Source: Gadus chalcogrammus (Eukaryota > Chordata > Actinopteri > Gadiformes > Gadidae). Taken from it: a stretch of DNA of 64,000 bases. This document shows positions 1 through 10,800 of the stretch, piece after piece (the stretch's first letter is position 1; every line of letters begins with the position of its first letter). Made by a program: the position numbers and the translations under genes. The DNA lies in NCBI RefSeq assembly GCF_026213295.1, contig NC_079428.1:2418350-2482349 (forward strand), written 5' to 3'. The notes under the pieces are model-generated. The model had not been told where the DNA came from and ran no database searches. It saw nothing but the letters and a program-made list of their open reading frames with translations.

Positions 1-921
<921 letters not shown>

Positions 922-1038
922 GCGGCTGAGTGCAGCGGAAAGCTCTTCATCTTCCACGCCTCCATCCCGACCGCTGAGGCACCTGGGAAGTTGAAGAACC
1001 GAGACGATAAGAAGCTGGTCAGCACGGACAAGGAGAAG
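922..1038 (+). CDS. sec24d: sec24d exon a (trunk domain)
   Basis: 39 codons, AAECSGKL to STDKEK, phase 0 to 0. The acceptor CCAG follows a pure (TC)n tract of 168 bp; the donor is AAG|GTGAGG. The preceding exon is not visible between 1 and 750. Confidence 0.93.
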
Positions 1039-4000
1039 GTGAGGCTCGGGGTCACTGCTTCTACTCTCAGTTCGGCTCAAGGTTATGCACTGTGTCAATA
1101 TATCTGTTGTATTTTATATTTGACTTATGTGCTTAATAATTACTTATCAAGTTATTATTAAACATGTTATAATTATCCCATTTCATTTGTATCCCTATCA
1201 TTATCCTCAAACGCTCCTCCTCCTTCATTTAGCGTATCAAGGAATGCTGATATTACGTAGTATACTGGTAAAATGTGTACAGCTCATTTTTAGATTCATG
1301 TTTTTTCTCAATAGTTCCTGTATTGTTACAGAAATTGCTTACAGTACGCACCTCGGCAAAATTTCCCCCGGGGTCAAATAAAGGCTTATGATTGGTTGAC
1401 CGGTTGACTGATTGATGTGTCTGCCGCCCAATCAGACGCTGTTCCACCCGGTGAAGGGCGTGTACGAGCAGCTGTCCAAGGACTGTGTAGCTCAGGGCTG
1501 CAGCGTGGACCTCTTCCTGTTCCCCAGCCAGTACCTGGACATCGCCACCATGGGGGATGTGCCCGCGCACACCGGGGGCGCCGTCTACAAGTACAGCAAC
1601 TTCCAGGTGTGTGTGTGTGTGTGTGGGTTGGTGGGTCGGTGGGTCGGTTGTGTGTTTGTGTGTGTGTGTTATATTGTCTGGTGTTTTTGTGTGTGTGTGT
1701 CTGTGTGTGTGCGTGTGTGTGTGTCTGTGTTTGTGTGTGTGTGGGGGTGTGAGTGTTATATTGCTTGTGTGTTTGTTGCTGTGTTGATGGGTTGAGTGTG
1801 TTTCTGTGCGTGTGTGTGTTTAGAACACATTACAATCTATTAAAACATGGACGTTTATGTGGCCCGAAATGGGAAAACAATCTATTAATGAAACTGTGGA
1901 TACTTTCTAGTTAGGCTATTGTCTCTGGCTACAGGCCAGGCATGTGCATTTGAAGCATACTTTAGATCAGATGTAAAAAAACAACGTTTAGCTTTGCTTT
2001 ATTATTATATTTACTCAGTAGTTGGCCTCAAGTGATACAGAAAGAGTAGCAATTAACGAGAATTCAAAAGACAGTTTATCACAGTCGACATCACAGTTTA
2101 TGAAAAATAATCCAAACAAAATTGAATTCCATGAAAATTCAACAAGTATGTGCGTGGATCAGTGAAACGGTAACAAAACCCCCCCCGGCGGTTAGAGAAG
2201 GAACCGCAGCCTGACCGCTGTTCTTGGGTTCCTAGGTGGAGACCGACGGGGAACACTTCTTGAGGGACCTGAGGAAGGATGTGGAGAAGCCCATCGGGTT
2301 TGACGCCATCATGCGCGTCCGCACCAGCACAGGTATGCAAAAACCTGTAAACCTGCAAAAATATGGGAATTATGTTAAAGGGGTACTCAAGGATTTTTCA
2401 ACCTGGATACTTTTAACAATCATTTTAGATAAAATGCCCTAAGCGAACAATAATTGTGTAAATGGTAGTGAAGGTTATATATATTTTTTTAAGCAGGGTT
2501 TCTCTTGAGCAGTCTGAATTTCAACTGTAAAATAAGAAGCATCCAAGGTCAAACCACATCATCATATAGCTTACACTTAGGGCGTTAATCAGACACTTTT
2601 TCCAAAGCGACTTACATCCATTTACACACACATTCACGTCAGTGCCTACCATGCAAGGCTCGCTCAGGGGCACCACGACACCGAGCTAAGTGGAGCCGGT
2701 TGAACTAGCAACCTCCCGTTTGAAAGCCAACCCGCAGTAACTCCCCTCTGTCGCCGTCCCGCCAGGCTTCCGGGCGACGGACTTCTTCGGCGGCGTGTAC
2801 ATGAACAACACGACGGACGTGGAGCTGGCGGCGGTGGACTGTGACCACGCCATCACGGTGGAGCTGAAGCACGACGACACACTCAGCGAGGAGACGGGCG
2901 CCTTCATGCAGGTACGCGCGTCACGGGGACCGCACGCACAACGCACATGCAGCGCGCGCACAACGCGCGCACAACGCACGCTCAACACACACGCAGCAAA
3001 CCGATGAATGGGAAATATAATCTATAGGTGTGTTTTGTTACAGGCCTGTAATGAAACACAATAATAATCCGCCCAGCAAATATTTGCTAGCCATTGGTTA
3101 GTTATTATCTTTTAAACCATTTGGTGGATAATCGGATGAATGCCCTTTCGTGGGAGTTTCTATCAAAAGTGTCTCACAATAACTTATCAAACATTGTCAG
3201 CGTAAAACAGCCCCGGTGGGAATCAAACCTGGCGATGTTAATGCCTTGCTCTACCAGTTGAGCTACACAGCAGCACCACATCGTTGTATTTTATATCATC
3301 AGACACGATACATCACCAGCGCTTCGATTATAACAATCGTGTCATCTGCTGTTGTTGTAAACCCGTGTCCGTCTGTCCGTATTACCCAGTGTGCCTTGCT
3401 CTACACCACGGTCGGGGGTCAGAGGCGTCTGCGCGTCCACAACCTCAGTCTGAACTGCAGCTCCCAGCTGATGGAGCTGTTCAAGAGCTGCGAGACGGAC
3501 TCGCTCATCAACTTCTTCGCCAAAACAGGTGAACGTCCAACTCTCTCTGTTCGTTCCCAACCCCTCTCCTCACCCAAGGTCACACGATTTTAAAGATTTG
3601 CGTTTCCACACCGCAGTAACTCTTCTGCGTTCCTCAGCTTATTTGAACCTCAATTTGAGTTTGAAAATGTCGGTTAGAAATGTCAGTTGGAAAATAGCAG
3701 TTATTAAAATGTATGCGTTCGCTTTGTTTACAGCCTTAATACCTTCATAGTGATGATAAGATGACGGATATATATTCCACTACGCCAACAATTGAATTAG
3801 AAGCTAATCAGTCATCGAGACGTCATAACCGAGCCAGTTGAGACGTTCATTTGTTGTTTTTAATTAGAAGATACATTTTGCCAGATGACAAAGTGTGATC
3901 ATATCTCAGTATTAACAGTATTAATTGATATATATTGCCGGTTTAACAATGCCAGCATGACTCCTCAAACACCTTCCCGTTGGGAAAAACATGAAAAAGT

Positions 4001-7000
4001 ACAAGTTGACCTGCCAGAGGCTTTAGCAAACGTTGTCCAAGCAGCAGTAATAATGAGAAAAGGAGTCTGAGCAGTGCTTTATTTCAGACGCACGTTCATC
4101 ATACCTAAGACGTGCTGACAGACAGCCCCACACTGTAATGCGGGGGCCTGGGTTTGACCCCAGGCTGACCCCCCTACTCCTTCTCCTTGCCACTCCATAC
4201 ATCACCCTAAAGTCTGGTTTAACATGGCTGCTCGTCGGCTTACCAGCCACTGGGATTAATATCTCTCCTGGTAACCGGGACCACATGCTCTCCTCGTAAA
4301 GATGACTGCGGATGACATCTCCTACAATATCAGAAGAGAAATCCCTGCGAAACTGCAACGATGTCCGTTTAACCCTTTACTGCCATCCACAACGGTTTTA
4401 ATTGGTGGATGAAGTTCAGTTTGTTATTTTTATTGACATTGTATGTATTGTTTTTCTTTATTAATATTAAACACATTTAAACTCATTTGGAGATTACTTC
4501 GTTTTACAACGTCTCTATTCCACCGGTGTCAAGCGCCTTGTTACAGTCAATAATATAAATACCGATGGCTAATAAATGATTATTATCTCGGTGTTCCCTA
4601 GCCTACCGTGCCATCCTGAAGCAACCTCTGAAGAGCGTCCGGGAGATCCTGGTCAACCAGACCGCCCACATGCTGGCCTGCTACCGCAAGAACTGTGCCA
4701 GCCCCTCTGCCGCCAGCCAGGTCGGTGGACCACTGACCACGCTCTCAAATACAAGAAACTGTGTCTCACGATTTTATGTGATGTTGGTGCAGCTCTTCCC
4801 AGGGGTCTGACACATGTCCCGCAAAAGGCTGTGCAGAGTTTTGTTTCACTGCGTAGTCCAATTCAAGACGCTCTGGATCCAAAGACGGAGTGTTGACTCA
4901 ACATGTCATTTATATTTACATTTAAATTCAGGGTATTTAGCAGACGCTATAATAAGTACATTCGTCAGATGAAAGAGAATCAACATATCGCTGTCGGTAC
5001 ATTAAAGATATTCATAGAAACAAGCGCCAAGCAGTAACATGTCATTGCGTGTCGATAATATTTGTATTCATTGATCCATTTAAATTTCGCTGGATTTTAG
5101 TTTGTTCTGTTAGCGTTGTATATATTTGGTAAAGTCTAGTTATTCATAAGTGCCTTCAGGTCATTCATCGATCGGCTTAATAGTGTCATACCGTACTGGA
5201 CATACATATTTTCTACCCCAACGAGACCACTGTAAGAATTTACGTAACACGACTTACAAATGTAATGTAAGGCCCAATCCCATTTCTACCCCTTACCCCT
5301 CCCCCTTACCCCTTCAAAACAAGGGGGAGGGGTAAGGGGAAGGGGTAAGGGGTAGAAATGGGATTGGGCCTAAATGTAATGACTTCTCTGGCTGGTCTAA
5401 TGGACTCCTCTCCACCCCCCCCCCCCCCCCCTCCCAGCTGATCCTGCCCGAGACCATGAAGGTGTTCCCGGTGTACATGAACAGCCTGATGAAGACGGCC
5501 CCCCTGGTGGGCAGCACGGAGCTGTCCACGGACGACCGCGCCCACCAGCGGCTGGCCGTCATGGCCATGGGCGTGGAGGACACCCAGCTGCTGCTGTACC
5601 CCCGCCTCATCCCACTGGTGAGGGGGGGGGACGGGTTCACCGAGAGGCAGGGGTTGACTCTGACTCGGCTGGAAATGGTTTTGAATGGAACTCAGTGGAA
5701 CTCAGTGGAACTCAACGTTCCATTGAGTTCCTGTGTTGAGTTCTCGCCCGCCCAGCGATTGGACTTTGTTATGCCATTGGTCGTTTGTGTGTTGTGTTGT
5801 GTGTTTTTTTTTGGGGTTGTTTGCAATTGTGCAGATTAAGATTGGACAGTTGGTTACGATTGTTTATATTTTGTTTATGTCGCTGCTTGGTATGTGTTGG
5901 CAAGATCGTTGAATTAACCCATCTGTAGCGTAATCCAAGTTTGCGAAATATTTGCTATTTTTAAAGATTATTTGTACTAACCCCCCCAATGCTGAGAAGG
6001 AAACTAGCCAAGCCCAACCAGAATGATCAATATGTATGATGGTTTTTCGAATAAAATAGATTTCCGATCAATTGTAACGTTTCCGATCTTTCCGCAGCAC
6101 AACATGGAGCTGGAGGGCGAGGCGGTGCCGTCGCCGCTGCGCTGCTCCGAGGACCGCCTGTCCGACGGCGGAGCCTTCCTGCTGGAGAACGGCCACGCCC
6201 TCTTCCTGTGGCTGGGCCAGGCCTGCCCCCCCGAGCTCATCCAGGGGCTCTTCAACCTGCCCTCGCTCGCTCACCTGCAGCCCAACACGGTCAGCAACGC
6301 ACGCAGGCTCCCCTCACCCTCAAGCTGACCACCTGTTTGGTGATCAGTCAATTCACCGCTGATCGGGTTCAGTGTTTCGGTGTACTTTGACGTTTAAGAT
6401 GCCAGACTTTATAGATGGATATATCTTTTTATCGATAAAGTCTTTACATCTAATATAACAGAGTGATAAAAAAGAAAACACCATCTATCTATTATTTGTT
6501 ACCATCTATCTACAGATAGATGGTAACAAATACTAACAATTATAAGATATCATAATATTTTGCTGAAAAAGAAACCTATTGAAATACTTAATACTTAAGT
6601 ATTATGTCCTTAATGAAGTCCATTTCAATTATACCTAAAGCTAGAAAAGGCAAAATTCATAAGAGGCATTTTTTTTAACTTATTTGTTGAACGTCTCTAG
6701 ACAACTTTGCAGCAATAAATGTATCAAATTCTCTGACGAGAAACAAATCGGTGGCTGTTGCAGGCAATAAGCCGGTCCAAACATTTAATCTAGTTATGCG
6801 CACTAAGTACACATGACCAGAGTCTTCCACAAGGCTACGGCTAAAGCTAGTCAGCTATTTATTAATCTTCTTTTTTTGGGTTGGATACTTACAAAATCTA
6901 GCTTACTCTGGTTGGTTTTTCCAAATGGCATACCTTAGCTTTAAACACACAGTTTCACTCCAGCCTTAATTGGAGTGATTTCTAAGGATCAATCCCTCCG

Positions 7001-8549
7001 GGACATGGCTCAATCAACCCCAGGATTAATGGGTTTAGTCTGTGGAAAGAACAGGTAACTTTACATTGGATAAAAGTCGACCGGCTGCGAGGAAAGAGTG
7101 ACATAGTGCAGCTTTAAAGCAGGGCATGTGATTAATTTAAAATCAACAGACGGTTTCGCAATTTCCCCAAGATGTCTTGTAATCCTTGTTTTTCCACGCA
7201 AATTTACTGCCCCGCGGGCCGGACCGCAACTCCCATAACTCACCTGGAATCCACTCCCCCCCCCCCCCCCCCCCCCTCCCCTTCTTCAGAACCTAAAACA
7301 ACTTGTCACGGATAATGAATCAGGAAGATGACTCGCGCTTTTCTCTCTCTCCCGTTGTTTTTCGAGACGTGGAATGAATCAGTGCTGTAAACGCTCTCCG
7401 CGGGATAAGTGCATGCAGGTGTAGGCCCATGTGCGTCTGCTCGGGTCAGCTCTGCAGTGAAATAAGAGGTTCAGGTGCTTTGCCTAGCCCTCTCCTCTAC
7501 CCTCATACCCCGATACCCTCATACCAGCTTTCCTGGTTTCCGACTGAACGCACGTCAGGAACGTTGATCCCCATCTGAACACGTCACCTGTATCTCTGAG
7601 TCTCTGCTGCCTGCTAAAGCCCCGGGCTAAGCCCACGGGATTGAACCCACTGGTGATGGATAACCTCTTTGGGATGGCCCACTCATGTGTGCTGGGGTGC
7701 GTTGGTTCCAGAATGTGCTGCCAGAGTTGGACAGCCCCCAGTCCAGGAAGGTCCGGGCCATCGTCAGCAGCCTGATGCAGCAGAGACCCAACTCCATGAA
7801 GGTAAGGTCCTGGGTGCTGTCCCATGCTAGGAAAACATTATTATATATATTGTATATATATATATATATATATTGTGTATGACAACATAACAATAAGTGA
7901 TTGTTGGTAATCTGGGTGTTTGACATGATTGCGATGATTAACTTCCATGAATGGATTGGGATGAAATAGCCTACCTCTTAACAAACGCTAGCGCTGGTCT
8001 GTAACAAAGATGAAATCACGTTTCAATCAAACACGGCCGAAGACTCTTTGCCTCCCCCTAGTGGCCAGAGCAGGTAAACACATTGCTGCAGTAGCTTAGC
8101 AGGAACAGATATTTTTTTGATATTGTGTCAATAATTAAATAATGAAATAAAAATCACATTACGTGAAAGCCTTACCCGCAAATAAAACATTCTGCATCCA
8201 CGATATTTGTTTGTACAGAAAAAGAATGACGATTGATTAATTGACCACTAAATTAATCAAGATAAGGGTTTGGGCCATCCGTCTCATGGATGCGGGGTTT
8301 GAACCCAGAACCTTCTAACCCTATGTAACCAGTGGTTTGACCCACCATGACCACACTTTCCTCGATGTACTCCTGCGCGGCTTCTCACTCCCCCCCCCTC
8401 CCCATCAGCTGCAGATCGTGCGATCCAAGGACAAGCTGGAGGTGCTGTTCCGTCAGTTCCTGGTGGAGGACAAGGGGCTGTACGGCGGCGCCTCCTACAT
8501 GGACTTCCTGTGCTACGTCCACCGCGAGATCAGGACGCTGCTCACCTAA
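922..8549 (+). CDS. sec24d: SEC24D-like COPII coat protein, C-terminal half (10 exons)
   Basis: Sec24 is the cargo-binding subunit of the COPII inner coat; with Sec23 it selects cargo leaving the endoplasmic reticulum. Ten exons join in frame: 922-1038, 1436-1606, 2236-2332, 2766-2911, 3390-3528, 4602-4720, 5438-5617, 6098-6289, 7712-7801 and 8409-8549. They give 463 residues and a TAA stop. Residues 1-96 are the end of the trunk domain ([29 protein letters not shown]). About 97-210 is the beta-sandwich ([16 protein letters not shown]), about 211-323 the helical domain, and 324-463 the gelsolin-like domain. The ending ([48 protein letters not shown]) fits my memory of SEC24D better than SEC24C. 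The N-terminal exons, including the zinc finger, lie left of the window. The gene converges on kcnip4. I infer the family with near certainty; the D paralogue is a judgement. Confidence 0.95.
1436..1606 (+). CDS. sec24d: sec24d exon b (trunk domain)
   Basis: 57 codons from [17 protein letters not shown] to YKYSNFQ, phase 0 to 0. Acceptor AATCAG. The donor CAG|GTGTGTG runs straight into a TG-rich repeat. Confidence 0.95.
1607..1830 (+). repeat. TG-rich degenerate microsatellite
   Basis: Imperfect (TG)n beginning at the first base of the intron, so the splice donor itself is part of the repeat. Confidence 0.9.
2236..2332 (+). CDS. sec24d: sec24d exon c
   Basis: 97 bp from [19 protein letters not shown] to RVRTST plus one base; ends in phase 1. 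Acceptor CCTAG, donor ACAG|GTATGC. It covers the trunk to beta-sandwich transition. Confidence 0.95.
2565..2755. repeat. Fish interspersed repeat fragment
   Basis: Contains CCAAAGCGACTTACA, then GCTCAGGGGCACC and GAACTAGCAACC, a string common in fish interspersed repeats. Family name not assigned. It ends about 10 bp before a sec24d exon. Confidence 0.55.
2766..2911 (+). CDS. sec24d: sec24d exon d (beta-sandwich)
   Basis: 146 bp completing the split glycine codon, then [20 protein letters not shown] to EETGAFMQ. Acceptor CGCCAG, donor CAG|GTACGC; returns to phase 0. Confidence 0.95.
3208..3272 (-). repeat. tRNA-derived SINE head
   Basis: On the minus strand there is an A-box-like TAGCTCAACTGGTAGAGC and a B-box-like GGTTTGATTCC. 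The spacing between the anticodon region and T-arm is too short for a functional tRNA, so this is a SINE or tRNA pseudogene. Confidence 0.65.
3390..3528 (+). CDS. sec24d: sec24d exon e
   Basis: 139 bp from [18 protein letters not shown] to LINFFAKT plus one base (phase 1). It closes the beta-sandwich and starts the helical domain. Acceptor TTACCCAG, donor ACAG|GTGAAC. Confidence 0.95.
4602..4720 (+). CDS. sec24d: sec24d exon f (helical domain)
   Basis: 119 bp completing an alanine codon, then [19 protein letters not shown] to SPSAASQ. Acceptor TTCCCTAG, donor CAG|GTCGGT. Confidence 0.95.
4893..5050. repeat. Fish interspersed repeat (TTTAGCAGACGCT family)
   Basis: Contains TATTTAGCAGACGCT, AATAAGTACATTCGTCAGA, ATATCGCTGTCGGTAC and CATAGAAACAAGCGCCAAGC, a string I recognise as dispersed in many teleosts. 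A related piece appears as a hairpin at 15573-15601. Confidence 0.55.
5271..5370. mobile_element. 100-bp palindromic MITE
   Basis: Starts GGCCCAATCCC and ends GGGATTGGGCC. The outer 30 bases of each arm are perfect inverted repeats; the inside is CCCCTTACCCCT-type sequence. It lies in the sec24d intron 4721-5437. The flanks (taatgtaa left, taaatgta right) are similar but not an exact target duplication. Confidence 0.8.
5438..5617 (+). CDS. sec24d: sec24d exon g (helical domain)
   Basis: 60 codons, [19 protein letters not shown] to LLYPRLIPL, phase 0 to 0. The polypyrimidine tract is a run of C (about 5415-5434). Donor CTG|GTGAGG. Confidence 0.95.
6098..6289 (+). CDS. sec24d: sec24d exon h (gelsolin-like domain)
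   Basis: 64 codons, [19 protein letters not shown] to LAHLQPNT, phase 0 to 0. Holds the paralogue-diagnostic ALFLWLG and PPELIQG stretch. Acceptor TTCCGCAG, donor ACG|GTCAGC. Confidence 0.95.
6290..7711 (+). other. sec24d: sec24d intron, mostly unique sequence
   Basis: 1.4 kb. Besides the hairpin at 6494-6531 it holds a C run at about 7256-7277 and a B-box-like GGGATTGAACCC near 7640. No exon seen. Confidence 0.6.
6494..6531. repeat. Perfect 18-bp inverted repeat with 2-nt loop
   Basis: Left arm ATTTGTTACCATCTATCT, loop AC, right arm its exact reverse complement, inside sec24d intron 6290-7711. No other function visible. Confidence 0.85.
7712..7801 (+). CDS. sec24d: sec24d exon i (gelsolin-like domain)
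   Basis: 30 codons, [15 protein letters not shown] to QQRPNSMK. Acceptor GGTTCCAG, donor AAG|GTAAGG. Confidence 0.95.
7841..7874. repeat. (TA)n microsatellite
   Basis: TATATA-rich tract just inside the sec24d intron 7802-8408. Confidence 0.85.
8051..8068 (-). promoter_or_regulatory. CTCF-like motif
   Basis: CCTCCCCCTAGTGGCCAG resembles the reverse complement of the vertebrate CTCF core. Motif by eye only. Confidence 0.3.
8280..8346 (-). repeat. tRNA-SINE remnant
   Basis: Minus strand shows TTCTGGGTTCAAACCCC (B-box-like) with an ACTGGTTACATAGGG segment. Similar B-box remnants occur near 4147, 7640, 11056 and 27807. Confidence 0.45.
8409..8549 (+). CDS. sec24d: sec24d last coding exon
   Basis: 46 codons plus [20 protein letters not shown] to [12 protein letters not shown]. 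This is the characteristic Sec24 C-terminus, with [11 protein letters not shown] and SYMDFLC. Acceptor CCCATCAG follows a C-rich tract. Confidence 0.96.
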   Translation: MQIVRSKDKLEVLFRQFLVEDKGLYGGASYMDFLCYVHREIRTLLT

Positions 8550-8640
8550 CTCCGCCCGCCACCCCCGCCACCCCCACCCGTAACCCGGCAACCCCAGGCT
8601 GTCCGTCCGTCGTTCGCACAACCCCTGAGTGCGCGCTTGA

Positions 8641-8750
8641 GTGTGTGTATGTGTGTGTGTGTCTGTGAGCGAGTGTGTGCATGTGTTTGTCAGCCTGAGA
8701 GTGTGTGTGTCTGTGAGTCTGTGTGTGCCTGCGAGTGTGTGTAGCTGAGA

Positions 8751-8788
<38 letters not shown>
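8641..8788 (+). repeat. (TG)n microsatellite
   Basis: Degenerate at the left, pure GT from about 8751 to 8787. Confidence 0.95.
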
Positions 8789-8789
<1 letters not shown>

Positions 8790-8891
8790 TGACTGAGTGT
8801 TGACGTCAGGGGACCCCACCTCCACAGGGTCCGTATCAACGGTTTAGGGTTCAGAAAGGAGCAGACAGACAGCGGAAGTCTGTGGGGTTGC

Positions 8892-8913
8892 GGGGGGGGG
8901 GGGGGGGGGGGGG
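8892..8913 (+). repeat. G22 homopolymer
   Basis: Uninterrupted guanine run. Confidence 0.95.
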
Positions 8914-9221
8914 AGCCCTGTTGATGCTGATCCTGTGGACTGTGGACTGAAGCTGCCTTGGAGAACAAGCTCTGGTTCTAACTGGTTGAACCCCACAGGA
9001 ACAAGGTCATTTCTGCTCTGGACTGAGGAACCTTGTAGTTTTGGTTTCCGTCCTGGAGATTCACAAGGAGGAAGTGGGAGAGGCGGGACCATCATAATGA
9101 ACCAATCAGAGCCCACCTCACCCCACCCGGCCGCCCTCCTAGCCAATCGCCTTGTGCAATATAACGTTATACTTTGTGAAAGATTACCAAAACCCTTTTT
9201 TTTTTTTTTTTTTGGGCAGAG

Positions 9222-9271
9222 AATGTCTCTCTGTCTCTCTCTCTTTGTCTCTCTGTCTCTCTGTCTCTCTA

Positions 9272-9307
<36 letters not shown>
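9222..9307 (+). repeat. (TC)n microsatellite
   Basis: CTCTCTGTCTCT-type repeat becoming pure TC. Confidence 0.95.
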
Positions 9308-9310
9308 AAA

Positions 9311-10749
9311 CAAACCCTTTATACATTTAAAACGGGCAGGTTTGCAAACAAAAAGGGATAATTTACGTTTCCATTTCTTATGTTTACAATTATAAGTAAG
9401 ATTCGCTGTGCCATTATTTGTTCCGAATGATTCCGAATGATAGTAGTACAAATTAGTTATTTTGTAATTCACTACCAATTATGATATACATACTTGTATG
9501 ATATGCTCTATACAAATACATTTCAAAATCAGATCACATTTCCAACCAAATAGAAAGTATTTTGCCTTTTAAGAAGTAAACTTTACTATTAAATCTCTAT
9601 TTCATTAGATTGTTGAATGGAAAAGGAAATAGGTTTCCAGAATGTATTTTAGTGTTAAAATCCAATGCTATGGAACTAATTGACGACCCAAATGTGACTG
9701 AAAAAGAAATTAATTCGTATTTCAAATGATAATTACATGTTTTCCTTGGCAACCAGAGGCACACTTATTTAGGAAAAGTATTACGATTTGTTTCGGTTGA
9801 ATATACGTGAGCTATCGTGCGAAAAGTAGCAACAGAACGCCACATTGGTTTGCGTTGCAGAGGGCTCCCTCCATAGGTGAAACAGTGCTACTGCATGTAG
9901 AACCGGGCTGATTGGGTGCTGATTAAGCGCTGATGCGACACACCTGGGGTCCGCTTATTGAACCTGAAAGGAAGTTCAGCCCTGAACTCCTCCAATGAGA
10001 TAAAAACCTTAAAAGGAAGAATCAAGGCGTTTGATTCTACTTTCTGTTTCACCGTTTTTCCTGAATAACAGTTAGGTACCGGATGCTTTCAGGTGAGGGT
10101 AGTTTGATTTTTGTTTTCTGTTCAGGCTCCACTGAGCACCATTGCTGTAGCAATGGGTTATTCTCCCACCAGCTATAAACCCAATCACTTATCAGTGCCA
10201 AACTGCCAAACCATAATGTAATAACAACTTTCACCACGCAATTATACATTCCAATAATATATATATATTTTAATTTTCTCCAACTAAAGCATTGTGCTAT
10301 GTCTTTTACCGTTAGAGGTATTAATTATTATTTGCAATCCTCCACATGCTGTTTCTTCTGTCTAAGTGATATGACAAGGCATTTGATTTAAACAAAGGAA
10401 AGCTTAGTTTATCATGTAGCCTAATCAATGAGCTTATTGGAAAGTTGTCTCCATGAAGTGTGTAAAATGTGTGCTATATTACCACCAGCCTTAAACGGTA
10501 TAAAAACGCGGTCCACTCTATGGGGTTGTATGCAAACGTGTCTCAGGTAAAAGTACCTTTACTCTTCTGTACGTCGAAAGGAAGCCCAGTGATTTCAGTG
10601 CAATTGGAAAGACGGAATTACGGAATTGTGGACTGCTGAGCTGAATGGTTTGCAAATGTACATTTCTATCAAATTCCTATCCAGTTTTTGTTTTTATTAA
10701 AATCCTGAACAAAAATATTGACACTATTTTTATTTTATTTTTTCCTAAG

Positions 10750-10800
<51 letters not shown>

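Larger units (their letters stand above)
8550..9310 (+). other. sec24d: sec24d 3' flank / probable 3' UTR
   Basis: Starts C-rich, then TG-rich repeat 8641-8788, a run of 22 G at 8892-8913, a T run at 9197-9213 and TC repeats 9222-9307. No convincing AATAAA follows closely; an ATTAAA occurs near 9587. UTR end not placed. Confidence 0.45.

Noticed and set aside
922..8549. SEC24C as the identity of the plus-strand gene
   Set aside because: The gelsolin-domain text ([21 protein letters not shown]) fits SEC24D better than the SEC24C sequence I recall; not tested by alignment.
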